The translations under genes were made by a program, and so were the position numbers. The notes beneath the pieces are model-generated. The model was given only the letters and a program-made list of their open reading frames with translations, was not told where the DNA came from and did not search any database. Below are positions 44,330 to 55,200 of a DNA stretch of 64,000 nt, piece by piece. Source of the DNA: JAZOTM01 sp045657625 (lineage in GTDB: Bacteria > Bacillota > Clostridia > Lachnospirales > Lachnospiraceae); contig JAZOTM010000025.1 in NCBI GenBank assembly GCA_045657625.1, positions 1 to 64,000 on the forward strand, read 5' to 3'. Every line of letters starts with the position of its first letter. The first letter of the stretch is position 1.

Positions 44330-44486
44330 ACTTCTTGCAGAATGTAGAAAAAACTACATTCTATCTCCTTCCTTTTTCCTCTTCAAAACGTTAAAGTGAT
44401 ATAACATCAATATATATTAGCCATAACACAGTTTCATATAAGGATAACACAGGAATATAAACTTGTGCAAGTAGAAGAAAAAAAGA

Positions 44487-44517
44487 AAACCAATCACATC
44501 AAAGCGATTGGTTTTTC
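44487..44517 (-). terminator. Terminator overlapping the deacetylase 3' end
   Basis: AAAACCAATC and GATTGGTTTT form a 10-bp stem around the stop codon, followed by minus-strand T's. Confidence 0.75.
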
Positions 44518-45482
44518 ATCTGCGTGATATAATGATTACTTTTCGGTGGAAAATCATTACAATCCAGTCTTGGCAAACAAAACGGGGAATCCTTTTCTAA
44601 GTCCGCGACCCGAACCTCCGTAGTCAGACCCAGACAAGCACCTTTTTTCTTTATATAGGAAATCACGTCTTCATTATAACTTCCGTATGGGTAATTCATC
44701 ACCCATTCGTCTTGATTTATAAATTCATCCATCGTACTTAAGGCCTCTGAAATGTCTTTTTCCATTTGCGCGATAGGCAAATTTCCGAGCCAGTAATGAT
44801 CATAACCATGGATTCCCAAATACATGCCATGTTTTTTCATGGTTCGAAGTTGATCCGGTGACATGTATAATTCATAAGCCAGTTTTTCCTCTGATATTCC
44901 TACGTATTTTTCAAATAAATCACTGGATATTTGATTACGTACACGTTCCGGAAGTACTGTTTGTAAAATCCGTTTCACAAAAATCGTTTCTGCAGGATCA
45001 AAACGATTTGCCACCGCATATTGCTCCCACAGCTCTTCTGTTGATGGGTAATCAAATTCTACCCCTCTGTAATCATCCATCTTCTTTTTTACATCCAGAA
45101 CCAACTCTTGGATATCGGAACTAGCCAACATATAATGAATTTTATTAACGTCCAATAATTGATGTGTTGTAAAGGTTTTTCCCGGTATAAAAAAGGACCC
45201 TTGAAAGCCAAATTCCTCTAAAATAGGAAAAGCAAATGTATAATTATCAATATAACCATCGTCAAAAGTAAGAAGTACCGCACGTTCCGGCAAGGATTTT
45301 CCGTCCTTGACAGCCTCGATGACATCCTCCATCCTCACCACATGACATTCTCCTTTAAAAAACTCCATCTGCTTGCGAAACAAAGAGATATCTAACCCTT
45401 TAATCTCGGGATATCTGCTATTTTTTAGATCTCGTGTATAATGATACATCGATATGAAGAGTTGCTTATCAGTATTTGCCAT
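44499..45482 (-). CDS. Polysaccharide deacetylase family protein
   Basis: This 327-residue NodB-fold protein has the metal and catalytic motifs VLLTFDDGYIDN and LGIHGYDHYWLGN, and PYGSYNEDVI as a later motif. Two features are unusual: it has no signal peptide or membrane anchor, and a long helical insert of about 90 residues separates the first two motifs. A cytoplasmic role on a nucleotide-linked or small sugar substrate is possible. It stands between the permease and the GH2 gene. Confidence 0.88.
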   Translation of the reverse strand: MANTDKQLFISMYHYTRDLKNSRYPEIKGLDISLFRKQMEFFKGECHVVRMEDVIEAVKDGKSLPERAVLLTFDDGYIDNYTFAFPILEEFGFQGSFFIPGKTFTTHQLLDVNKIHYMLASSDIQELVLDVKKKMDDYRGVEFDYPSTEELWEQYAVANRFDPAETIFVKRILQTVLPERVRNQISSDLFEKYVGISEEKLAYELYMSPDQLRTMKKHGMYLGIHGYDHYWLGNLPIAQMEKDISEALSTMDEFINQDEWVMNYPYGSYNEDVISYIKKKGACLGLTTEVRVADLEKDSPFCLPRLDCNDFPPKSNHYITQMKNQSL

Positions 45483-45566
45483 TCTACTACCTCACTTTAG
45501 TAAAAAACAGTAAATCCTCGCTCTTCTTAACTATAGCATTTCTAAAAATCCAAAATCATAAAGAAA

Positions 45567-47915
45567 CTATGAAATTGTAATTTCGCCGTAATATACCTTT
45601 TCTCCATCTGCCACTTTTATCTTTAAAGTTCCGGAATCGCCGGCTCTGGCGATTAATTGTGCTCTACCATAATAAGTAGAAAAGATACCGGTGTGATACT
45701 GGTATTCATGGCAAGGATTTGCACTACCAAACCCAAGTAATTCGCCTCCTTCTACGGATACTTTTAATTCTCGATCATCATTGGATTCCAAAATACCGTT
45801 TTCACCGACTATTTCCAGATTTACATATACCACTTCGTCTGCAGAAACCTCTTTTTTCTCCGGTCTTATTGCACAAGTGGTTGCCCCAATCGCAGAAGAC
45901 AAGGAGCTTCTGGACACTTCTTTGCCTTCACTGTCATAGGCAATTGCTGTCAGTGTCCCCGGTTCATATTTGGTATGAAACATTGCCTTAAAATCTTTTA
46001 CCTTCTTTTTCCCAATGATTCTTTGATTCAACAAAAGTTCCACTGCAAAGGCATCAGAAAACACCTCTATTTCCGCTTTATTTCCATTGCAATTTTTCCA
46101 AGACCAGCTTTCCATCGCATTGGTGCCTCTCCATACCGATTTTGAAACTCTTACTCCCGGATGATTTACCGGCCGAACGCCTATGGCTGGCTTGCTACAG
46201 AGTCCCCACACCGTTCTGGCATACGCAAGGCTGCTGTCTCCATTTCCTAAAATGTCAATGGTGCCAACGGCTCCAAGAATCCATGGATAAGGACGATTGA
46301 ACGGCATGCCTCCGGTATAAGACCACGCCCCAATGCCGGTTTCCCCTAAGTAGTCCCAACAAGTCCACATAAAATCACCAATCAGATATGGATACTTCTT
46401 TACCATTTTCCAGTTTTTTCCCAATTCATAAGGAAATGTTTCCGATCCAACCACGATACGATTGGGATGTTCTGTTCCATCCAACGGATATCTTCCATTC
46501 GCGTAGTTGTATCCGGCGATATCCAAGGCATCCAAAATCGGAGAAGTAATGGCATCTACTTTTTTCGAATTTCCGGCTTTATTCATTCCGGTTCCAATAA
46601 AACTTGCTAACGTATTAAAGAAAAGACTTCCATTCTTGGCCTCTTCTTTTTCCCCTACTTTTTGCTCTTGGTCCACTTGATCGTACTGGCCCTTGCCTTT
46701 GGCGTAGTTACCCATAATCATTAAATTCATGCCCCCGGTAACAGCCCGTGTATCATCAAGTGCCTTGATGTAATCAATCATTTTCTTTCCTTGTGCGACA
46801 CCTTCCGGTTTTCCCGGTTCAGAAACCTCATTCCCGATGGAATACATGATTACAGACGGATGATTGTAATCCCGATTCACCATTGCTTTTGTATCGGATT
46901 CCCAACATTCCCGAAAATCACAACCATAGTCATACTTTGTTTTCCGGACATACCACATATCAAAGGTTTCATCCATCACATACATGCCCAATGCATCACA
47001 AGCTTCCAGCATTGCCGTAGAAGCCGGATTATGCGATGAACGAATGGCATTATATCCACTTTCCTTTAAAATTTTGACTCTTCGCCATTCGCTTTCCGGG
47101 AAACTCGCTGCACCTACAATGCCGTGATCATGATGCACACATCCTCCACGGAGCAGCGTCTCTTTGCCATTTACGAAAAGTCCTTTTGTACTCCAGGTGA
47201 TTTGGCGAATTCCAAATTTTTCTATAACGGTGTCTACCACACAGTTTTCTTGTTTCAAGGTCACTTTACAACTATATAAATACGGAGTTTCTTCAGACCA
47301 GAGCTTTGCATTTGGAATCTCCAATTCTGCAAACGCTCCGTTTGCGGTTGCAACACATACCCCATGATCCAAAATTTCTACTGTAACCTCCCCACCTGTC
47401 GCATCTGTTTCCACGCGAACCCTTGCAGGATTTACACTTACAGTGGAAATACGCACGCCTTGCCATTTCACATGCTCTCGATTCCCGATTAATAGAGAAA
47501 CCGGTCGATAAATTCCTCCACCTGTATACCATCTGGAATTTGGCAATTTTGAATTATCTGCCACAACACTTATCAGATTTTCCGCTCCATATCTCAATTT
47601 TTCGCCCAAAGATACCGTAAATCCCGTATATCCATATTTATGTGTTGCTAACGCCTCATGATTCAAATAAACTGTCGCATTCTTATAGATTCCCTCAAAT
47701 GAAAGTTCAATATGCTTATCCTTCCATTCCATTGGAACTACCATATTCTTTTCGTATTCATAAATATTCCCCGGAAAATATCCATGTCCACTTCCGCCGG
47801 CTGCATCTGCGCTCCTTTTTTCCAACAGCTGCGCATCGTGTGGTAATGTCACATTGTTCCATTGTCCGTCTTGAAAACGGAACCTCCAATTTTTATTAAA
47901 ATTCTTCTTCTCCAT
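45567..47915 (-). CDS. Glycoside hydrolase family 2 (beta-galactosidase-like)
   Basis: The 782-residue start at ATG 47915 follows CGAGGTGA. A sugar-binding domain (NWRFRFQDG, then WNNVTLPHDAQLLEK), an immunoglobulin-like domain and the TIM barrel follow. The barrel shows LLRGGCVHHDHGIVGAA, IRSSHNPAS, the acid-base glutamate in MYSIGNEVSEPG, and the likely nucleophile in VVGSETFPYELGKNW, with WTCWDYLGE close by. The C-terminal part resembles DUF4982. No signal peptide is present, so it cleaves imported oligosaccharides. Substrate is not clear from sequence. It is divergent from an AraC regulator. Confidence 0.9.
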   Translation of the reverse strand: MEKKNFNKNWRFRFQDGQWNNVTLPHDAQLLEKRSADAAGGSGHGYFPGNIYEYEKNMVVPMEWKDKHIELSFEGIYKNATVYLNHEALATHKYGYTGFTVSLGEKLRYGAENLISVVADNSKLPNSRWYTGGGIYRPVSLLIGNREHVKWQGVRISTVSVNPARVRVETDATGGEVTVEILDHGVCVATANGAFAELEIPNAKLWSEETPYLYSCKVTLKQENCVVDTVIEKFGIRQITWSTKGLFVNGKETLLRGGCVHHDHGIVGAASFPESEWRRVKILKESGYNAIRSSHNPASTAMLEACDALGMYVMDETFDMWYVRKTKYDYGCDFRECWESDTKAMVNRDYNHPSVIMYSIGNEVSEPGKPEGVAQGKKMIDYIKALDDTRAVTGGMNLMIMGNYAKGKGQYDQVDQEQKVGEKEEAKNGSLFFNTLASFIGTGMNKAGNSKKVDAITSPILDALDIAGYNYANGRYPLDGTEHPNRIVVGSETFPYELGKNWKMVKKYPYLIGDFMWTCWDYLGETGIGAWSYTGGMPFNRPYPWILGAVGTIDILGNGDSSLAYARTVWGLCSKPAIGVRPVNHPGVRVSKSVWRGTNAMESWSWKNCNGNKAEIEVFSDAFAVELLLNQRIIGKKKVKDFKAMFHTKYEPGTLTAIAYDSEGKEVSRSSLSSAIGATTCAIRPEKKEVSADEVVYVNLEIVGENGILESNDDRELKVSVEGGELLGFGSANPCHEYQYHTGIFSTYYGRAQLIARAGDSGTLKIKVADGEKVYYGEITIS

Positions 47916-48063
47916 GCATTTCACCTCGTGAATCCTAATCCTTGTGTTCCTAGGAATATTTCCTTTTCTAATTTCATCATACGCTTGCATTTCTGTTATT
48001 TATATGGCATAAATAAGTTATATCATCCATTTTTGTATCATATTCGCATTTATAGGAGAGGTT

Positions 48064-49131
48064 ATGTTTATCACAACAACCGGAGAGAAATCTCCTCAAA
48101 TCAGCAAAAACAGCATTTACTTCAACGATTTCGATGAAAGTGGAAACTTATCTTTGCAATACACCATTAATGCACCCTTTCGGCTTCTCGGCGTATGCAT
48201 GAACCCAGAAAATACAGAAATGTATTTTTCCACCACCTATCTCACCCCGAACGGATGCATGCATTCCGCCCTTTCTAAGCACGAAGCCAATGATCTACTA
48301 CTTGCGAATCTACATAAACATGATTTCTTTGAATTAATGTTTGTCATGGATGGAGAAATTTATCAAAACATCGAACACAATCGACATTTGTACACCAAAG
48401 GAAGCCTCTGCATTCTAAATAAAAACGTTAGGCATACAGAAGAATATAATTCCAATTTTCGTATTGTTTTTTTACAGCTAAGACAAGATTTCCTGAAAAA
48501 TATATTTGAGGATTTACAGTTGGATTTATTTCATCAATTTCATGATGCCTCCCCTCTTATGGATTTTTTACATATGAATTTAAGTGAAAATAATCTGCAA
48601 ACGAAAGATTACCTAGATTTTATTCCTTCTGAACAAAGCGATTTTTTCGTAGAAAGTATACATACGTACTTTGATATCATTGGAAAAGAGACCCTGTCTC
48701 CATCCTCCCAATCCTCGCTACGCATCAAAAGAACCGTGGAAGATATTTTCCATATTTTATCTTTACCGGAAAAATTTAGTACTGTTCCGGTTCAAATTGG
48801 TGGCGATTTAGAAAATGAATTGTTTGAAAAAATATCAGATTTTATGAGAAAAACCAATGGTAGAATTTCCAGAAGTCAGCTTGCCAATGCTCTAAATTAT
48901 TCCGGTGCATACTTAAACGAAGTTTGCAAAAAATACTCCGGCTTATCTCTTTTTGATTATGGCATGACTTTTTGCATGAAAGAAGCAGCCAGATTACTGA
49001 CTGCTTCCAAAGAAAAAATAACCGATATCAGTGATACGCTTGGATTTACCAATCGCTCACATTTTTACAAAATTTTTGAAAAAACCTATGGTTGCACACC
49101 TGCGCAATATCGAAAACAACCTAACCCTTAA
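48064..49131 (+). CDS. AraC-family transcription regulator
   Basis: This is a 355-residue regulator. The N-terminal 200 residues include a cupin-like sensing part (LHKHDFFELMFVMDGEIYQNIE, then GSLCILNKNVRH). The C-terminal AraC DNA-binding domain has two helix-turn-helices (SQLANALNYSGAYLNEVCKKYSG and ITDISDTLGFTNRSHFYKIFEKTYGCTPAQYRK). AGGAGAGG precedes the ATG. It is divergent from the GH2 gene with a 148-base gap between the starts, so it very likely controls it in response to a sugar. Confidence 0.92.
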   Translation: MFITTTGEKSPQISKNSIYFNDFDESGNLSLQYTINAPFRLLGVCMNPENTEMYFSTTYLTPNGCMHSALSKHEANDLLLANLHKHDFFELMFVMDGEIYQNIEHNRHLYTKGSLCILNKNVRHTEEYNSNFRIVFLQLRQDFLKNIFEDLQLDLFHQFHDASPLMDFLHMNLSENNLQTKDYLDFIPSEQSDFFVESIHTYFDIIGKETLSPSSQSSLRIKRTVEDIFHILSLPEKFSTVPVQIGGDLENELFEKISDFMRKTNGRISRSQLANALNYSGAYLNEVCKKYSGLSLFDYGMTFCMKEAARLLTASKEKITDISDTLGFTNRSHFYKIFEKTYGCTPAQYRKQPNP

Positions 49132-49145
49132 GCCTCTTCGCACTT

Positions 49146-49270
49146 CTATAACCCACAATGGTTAACACAATCGCAAGAACAATAACAATCAGCGTCACAA
49201 AAGGAAGTGTCAACATCGCATACAAGATCCATACTCTCCCAAATAGTTTCTTTTACATCATTATAACTAT
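49146..49270 (-). other. Possible remnant or very small ORF
   Basis: Two overlapping readings exist on the minus strand. One reads LYAMLTLPFVTLIVIVLAIV and then GYRSAKRLKG, a membrane segment with a basic tail. The other, from ATG 49232 with GGGAGAG upstream, gives a 28-residue cysteine-rich peptide. The hydrophobic reading looks more natural and could be the tail of a lost membrane gene. Neither is secure. Confidence 0.25.
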
Positions 49271-49286
49271 TTTTCTATTCTGCGTG

Positions 49287-50843
49287 TTAAATTACTTTTG
49301 TAGTCCATTTTGAGCAATCCCAAATGTCTGTCACGATATCATTATAGAAATCCGGCTCATGACATACCATTAAAATACTTCCTTTATATTCATTTAATGC
49401 TCGCTTCAACTCTTCTTTTGCATCCACATCCAAATGATTGGTGGGTTCATCCAACACCAGAAGGTTGGTGGGACGATTCAGGATTTTACACAATCGCACC
49501 TTTGCCTGCTCTCCTCCGGAAAGCACCCGAATCTGACTTTCTATGTGTTTTGTCGTCAAACCACACTTTGCTAAAGCTGCACGGATTTCCGCTTGATTTA
49601 ACGATGGAAATTCATTCCAAATTTCTTCTATACAAGTATTTGTATTTCCTTGATTCGCCTCTTGTTCAAAATATCCAATGTCCAAATTTTCACCGGTAAT
49701 TGCCTTTCCGGAAAGAGGTTTTATCACTCCCAGCAAACTTTTTAGAAGTGTTGATTTTCCAATTCCATTCGCACCGGTAAGTACTATTCTGCAGCCTCTT
49801 TCCATTTGGAAGTTCAATTTAGAAGACAAGGGTTCCTCATATCCGATAACCAAATCTTTGGCTGTAAGCATAAATTTTCCGGGAGCTTTCGAATATTGAA
49901 AATGAAATTCCGGCTTTGGTTTTTCCACTACTCGCTCAATTCGTTCCATTTTATCCAATTTCTTTTGTCTGGACATCGCCATATTTCTCGTGGAAATACG
50001 TGCCTTATTGCGCGCCACAAAGTCTTCTAAATCTGCAATTTCTTTTTGTTGACGCTGATATGCTGCTTCCTGTTGCGCCTGTTGCATGGCAAACACTTCC
50101 TGGAAATGCTCATAACTTCCCGGATAACGATTCAATTTTCGGTCATACATATGATAAATAATGTTAATTACGCTATCCATAAAGGGAACATCATGAGAAA
50201 TCAAAATAAACGCGTTCTCATATTCCTCTAAATATCGTTTCAACCAAACGATATGTGTTTCATCCAAATAATTGGTAGGCTCATCTAAAAGCAAAATCTC
50301 CGGTTTTTCCAGCAACAATTTTGCCAGAAGCACTTTTGTTCTTTGCCCACCGGACAGTTCTGTTACATCACGCTCCAAGCCCAAATCTATTAAGCCCAAA
50401 GCACGCGCCACTTCTGACACTTTTGCATCAATCATATAAAAATCATGTGCTTCCAGCAACTCTTGTATTTCCCCGGTTTCCTCCAGGTATTTTGTCATTT
50501 CCTCTTCAGACGCATCTGCCATTTTTCCATACAATTCATTTGCACGTGCTTCTAATTGAAACAAAAAATCAAATGCCGATTTTAGCACATCCTCAATTGT
50601 GAGCCCCGGCGTCAGCACTGCATGCTGATCCAAATAGCCAACACGCACATTTTTATTCCATTCTATGGTTCCTTCATCCGGCTGTAGTTTTCCGGTAATA
50701 ATGCTCATGAAAGTAGATTTTCCCTCTCCATTAGCACCAACCAAGCCAATATGTTCGCCCTTCAACAAGCGAAAACTTACATCATCAAAAATCTGACGAT
50801 CACCAAACCCATGGGTCAGGTGTTCCACATTTAATACGCTCAA
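49287..50843 (-). CDS. ABC-F ATPase
   Basis: This is a 518-residue soluble protein with two ABC domains: Walker A GANGEGKST near residue 37 and GANGIGKST near 355, signatures LSGGQRTK and LSGGEQAK, and Walker B LLLDEPTNYLD and LVLDEPTNHLD. The linker between them is charged (QQAQQEAAYQRQQKEIADLED). ABC-F proteins act on ribosomes as translation factors or antibiotic-protection factors; housekeeping versus resistance cannot be told here. No membrane partner adjoins. Confidence 0.93.
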   Translation of the reverse strand: MSVLNVEHLTHGFGDRQIFDDVSFRLLKGEHIGLVGANGEGKSTFMSIITGKLQPDEGTIEWNKNVRVGYLDQHAVLTPGLTIEDVLKSAFDFLFQLEARANELYGKMADASEEEMTKYLEETGEIQELLEAHDFYMIDAKVSEVARALGLIDLGLERDVTELSGGQRTKVLLAKLLLEKPEILLLDEPTNYLDETHIVWLKRYLEEYENAFILISHDVPFMDSVINIIYHMYDRKLNRYPGSYEHFQEVFAMQQAQQEAAYQRQQKEIADLEDFVARNKARISTRNMAMSRQKKLDKMERIERVVEKPKPEFHFQYSKAPGKFMLTAKDLVIGYEEPLSSKLNFQMERGCRIVLTGANGIGKSTLLKSLLGVIKPLSGKAITGENLDIGYFEQEANQGNTNTCIEEIWNEFPSLNQAEIRAALAKCGLTTKHIESQIRVLSGGEQAKVRLCKILNRPTNLLVLDEPTNHLDVDAKEELKRALNEYKGSILMVCHEPDFYNDIVTDIWDCSKWTTKVI

Positions 50844-50937
50844 TACTTACTTCCTTTACTCATTCTTTATTTCTAAAATGTCACTTGTACGATAATATCA
50901 TATGGAGCGTAAACTGTCATGTACTAGCTTTTTGTAG

Positions 50938-52269
50938 CTATTCTTTATGTCCAATTACCGACAATGCATAATTGATTTTCAGCCGCTCTGAATTAGGTGT
51001 ATTTTCCCAAGTTGCCAAAATTCGATCTGTTATCTTATAGGAATTTTCATTTGACAACAATGGTAAGACAATAAAAAACTGATTCGGTTTATTTTGAAAA
51101 ATAATATCACTGCTTCTTAAATTTTTCTTTAAAATAGTCGCAAATTGCTGTACATCTTCTTTTTCCGGGATTCCATCATCCGGTGAAGTCACCGAAATCA
51201 ACATTCTCATAGCCACTGCATTGTAACGATCAATAAATCTTATAATAAAGCGGAAATTCCACGTAAACGCTTCCTTGCCCAACATAAGCGCACCTTTTCG
51301 TTCTCCACGTTCTGATAAAATCTGAGATGTGCGCATAAGTTCATGATCTAAATTCGTTGCATCGAAGGAATATTCCTCTGCTTCATACACGGCATACCCC
51401 TGTTTTCCATTGTTCTTCACCTTGTAAAGAGCAATGTCCGCATATTGGAATAATTTTCCATATTCTCTACCGTAATTTTCTGTATTTGAGGCACCGATAG
51501 ATATTCCCAGTGGAATTCCATGATTTTTCCCCATCAACAAATCTGCCTCCTTTGCCAAACCACAGTTCAATCGTCCCGACAAAGAAGCCAATGCCGTTTC
51601 TCCCGAAAAGCCTGGAAAAAAAGCCATAAATTCGTCTCCACCGATTCTACTGATAATATCACCGGAGCGAACACAATAACGAATCACATTAGAAAAAGCC
51701 ACCAAAATACGGTCTCCCATATCATGACCGAATAAATCATTTACCAATTTAAAATTATCTAAATCTAAGAGTAACAATGCTCCATCTTGCTCTGCACACA
51801 TTTTTGAAATTCGCGTTGTGCCTGCTGCCTTATTTAAAAATCCAGTCAGTTTATCAATGGTTGCTTCTTCTGTTAAACTTTCAATTTTCTTATTGCTTTC
51901 AATGGTATTGGTAATACGTTTAATTAAAATATCCCGATCAATGGGCTTTCGAATAAAATCGGATGCTCCTTCTTTTAAGCCACGTCGCTCCACTTCGCTA
52001 TTGTTTTCACCGGTAAGAAAAATAACAGGAATGGAAACCTTTTTCTCCTGCTCCTCAAACTGTCTCACTGCGCTATATGTTTCAAAACCATCCATTTCGG
52101 GCATAAGAATATCCAACAGGATAATATCTGCTGTGTTCTTTTCCAAAAACTTTAAAAGTTCTCTGCCGGAACGCAAACAAATCACCTGCATGCCTTGCTC
52201 ATTTAGCAACGATTTTGCACTTGTTAAACTCAGTAGATCATCATCTACGACCACAATTTTATAGCCCAT
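50938..52269 (-). CDS. Response regulator with GGDEF and a second degenerate GGDEF-like domain
   Basis: This is a 443-residue protein. The receiver domain spans 1-120 with phospho-acceptor Asp53 (ILLDILMPEMDG). A GGDEF diguanylate cyclase domain follows (about 140-300) with intact RIGGDEF. The last 130 residues repeat the cyclase pattern weakly: SSDIIFQNKPNQFFIVLPLL corresponds to a GGDEF loop with the motif lost. It starts inside the end of the kinase gene (11-base overlap), so kinase and regulator are translationally coupled. It would make c-di-GMP on phosphorylation. Confidence 0.85.
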   Translation of the reverse strand: MGYKIVVVDDDLLSLTSAKSLLNEQGMQVICLRSGRELLKFLEKNTADIILLDILMPEMDGFETYSAVRQFEEQEKKVSIPVIFLTGENNSEVERRGLKEGASDFIRKPIDRDILIKRITNTIESNKKIESLTEEATIDKLTGFLNKAAGTTRISKMCAEQDGALLLLDLDNFKLVNDLFGHDMGDRILVAFSNVIRYCVRSGDIISRIGGDEFMAFFPGFSGETALASLSGRLNCGLAKEADLLMGKNHGIPLGISIGASNTENYGREYGKLFQYADIALYKVKNNGKQGYAVYEAEEYSFDATNLDHELMRTSQILSERGERKGALMLGKEAFTWNFRFIIRFIDRYNAVAMRMLISVTSPDDGIPEKEDVQQFATILKKNLRSSDIIFQNKPNQFFIVLPLLSNENSYKITDRILATWENTPNSERLKINYALSVIGHKE

Positions 52270-55200
52270 TCTCTAACAGCTCCACAATTTTATTGTAATC
52301 AAATACTGCTACAGCTTCTTGAATCTGGTGGAATAATTCTTGTTCACTCTCCGGAATTCGATACGCAGAGATTTCCTCCAAAATTTCTTCAATCCGTATC
52401 GTATCCAAATTATTTGCTGCCTCTTCTAGTTCTTTGTATATGACTTGCATATGCTCTAGCTCTATCTGAGGTCGATCTTCCGATTCCGACTTAGATTGCT
52501 GATTTTCGTCAAACAAGATAGACTTCCACTCAAAAAATCCACGATACTCTTCTAAAAAGAAAGGTAGATGTCCCTCAATATATGAATTATCCTCTTCTTT
52601 TCCGGCATTTTCCAGTTTTTGTGCTTCCTCGCCCAATTCCATTGCTCCTATCAGGCGTGCGGAACTCTTGATTGCATGAATTTTAATTGTGTAATTTTTA
52701 AAATCCCTTTCTCGGTATAGACGCTCCAGTTCTAAGCTAGAATCTTGTATTTGTTCCAAAAACATCTTAAAAATAGATAAATATCCGGAAACTGATCCAT
52801 TATTCTTTAAACCCTGTTCTACATTTATTTTCTCACAGCCGTACAGCGGACGCAACGCCTCACGTTCATCTTGCTGCGTCTTTTGTCCAACCGCTTCCAC
52901 ACTTTCTCCCTGTAAAATAATTTTTTCTTTTGGAAGCAACTCTACCATCAATGATTCCAACTCTTCTGCATCTACCGGTTTCGTTAAATAAGCATCAAAT
53001 CCCACAGTTAGATAATAATCCCTTGCCCCGGCAATTGCATTTGCAGTCAAACATACCATTGGTGTTTTTTGATTTATGCCATTTCCTTGTGCTCGGACTT
53101 CCTGTAAAATTTCAACACCATCCTTTATTGGCATCATGTGATCGAGAAATACCAAATCATATTTCTTTTCCTGCAAGCATAAAAGACAGTTTTCCGCACT
53201 ATTGGCGATATCTAACTGCACTTCTGTTCGTTTTAACAGATTTTGAAATACCAACAAATTCATGTCGTTGTCATCTACTGCCAATATTTTTGCCTGTGGT
53301 GCAAGGAACGATGTCTTTTTCTGTTTTGGATTCTCCTCCATTTCCCTAAGAATCTCTTTATAGTCTCCCATGGGTTCCCAACACTTCACCTGCTGTTCCA
53401 AAGTAAAATAGAAATTTGACCCTTCACCATAGGTACTTTCCACCTGCAACTCAGAACCCATCAAATGCAAAAGACTTTGGGTAATATTCAGTCCCAATCC
53501 TGTGCCTTCAATATTACGATTTTGTTTCTCATCTATTCTTTCAAATTGAATAAAGAGTTTTTCCATATCCTTCGGTCGAATTCCAACACCGGTATCTATT
53601 ACAGATACCTGTAGTGCAATATTCTGCTCACTATCCTGCTTTTTTTCATAGCTTACCTGAAATGTAATAGAGCCATTCATGGTATACTTCGCCGCGTTTG
53701 TAAGGATATTGGTAATCACCTGTCGAATACGCGTCTCATCCCCAATAAGGACCCTTGGTAATGTCGGATCAAACAAAAGATTCACGGATATTTTTTTCTC
53801 TCCTACTCGTGTTTCCAACATATTTGCTAAATCGAGCAATAGCATTGGCAAATCGTATTCTACCGGAATGATTTCCGTCTTACCGGATTCAATACGAGAA
53901 AAATCTAAAATATCATTAATTAAGTCCAGCAAATTTTTTCCTGCACTTTTGATTTTTTCCGCATAAAAAAGAATCTCTTTTTCGCTTGCTTCTCTTAGAA
54001 TCATCTCATTCATTCCAAGCACCGTGTTAATCGGTGTACGAATTTCATGAGACATATTGGCAAGGAATGTGGTTTTTGCCTTATTTGCCTCCTCCGCCTT
54101 TTTGATTTGTTCTTCCAAGGAACTGGACATTTTCTGCAACGTATGAGAAAGAACGCCAATTTCATCGCTACTTTCAACGGCAATCTTTTCACGGAAATCC
54201 CCTTCCCCATATCGTACAGCAACTTCTGTCATATATTTCAACGGATTTGTAATAGATTTAATCCAGAAATAACACAAAATCCAGGTAAAAGTAATTGTTA
54301 AAGCCAAAATAATGATATAAATGATTACGATTTGCTGAGATTGGCGATTCAATTGGTCTTCAAACCATTCTTCTCCAAAATCAACTGCCACGATTCCTGC
54401 CAAATTGCCATCAGAATCAAGAACCGGACTATAGGCACTATAAAAAGTTCCCCATTTATCTGTATATTTTTCATAATCTACAGAAGGGATTCCCTGACTT
54501 GCTGCATATAAGCCTTCCGTTACCACAACCTCTTCCCCAAATTCTGCCGGATCCCCAAAAGTTGGATCTACCGTAAAAGTAAATCTTCCATCTCCTTCAT
54601 CTTTAATTGCATACACATATTTCAATTCCACGTTATCACGAAATACCGCCAGTGCATCGTATACTTGACGATATTCTAGTGTATTTTGATCTTCCGCTGT
54701 CAATTCTTTTAAAATATCCCCATCTACGGACCAAGATGCGCAATTTGCAATATCCAACATTCTTTGACGAACTGACATTTTAATCGCCGATCTGGACTGC
54801 ACGACGGATGCAACACATATCAAACTTTCAGCCACTAAAAGTACTGTAAAAACCAACCATTGAATTCTGGTACTAAGTAAAATTTTACTTCTTCCTCTGT
54901 TGGCAATCCTTCTTAATTCTTTCCAATCTACATAATCCTCAGAATTTCCAGTGTCCTCATCCAATTGCAATGCTTCCGAAAAATACAGAAGTCGATTAGA
55001 ACGATTTAAAACATAAAAAATAAAAAATATTCCGAATATTACAACTAAAATCGTACCAAACAACATCATGTGCAACGGCCGAAATGTTGTTGTAGCATTT
55101 TTTACACAAATACAACGCATTCCGGATTGAATATAAGCCACATAAACGATATAATCCTCACCATCAAAGTTACATTCAAAATAATAATCCTCGTCACCCT

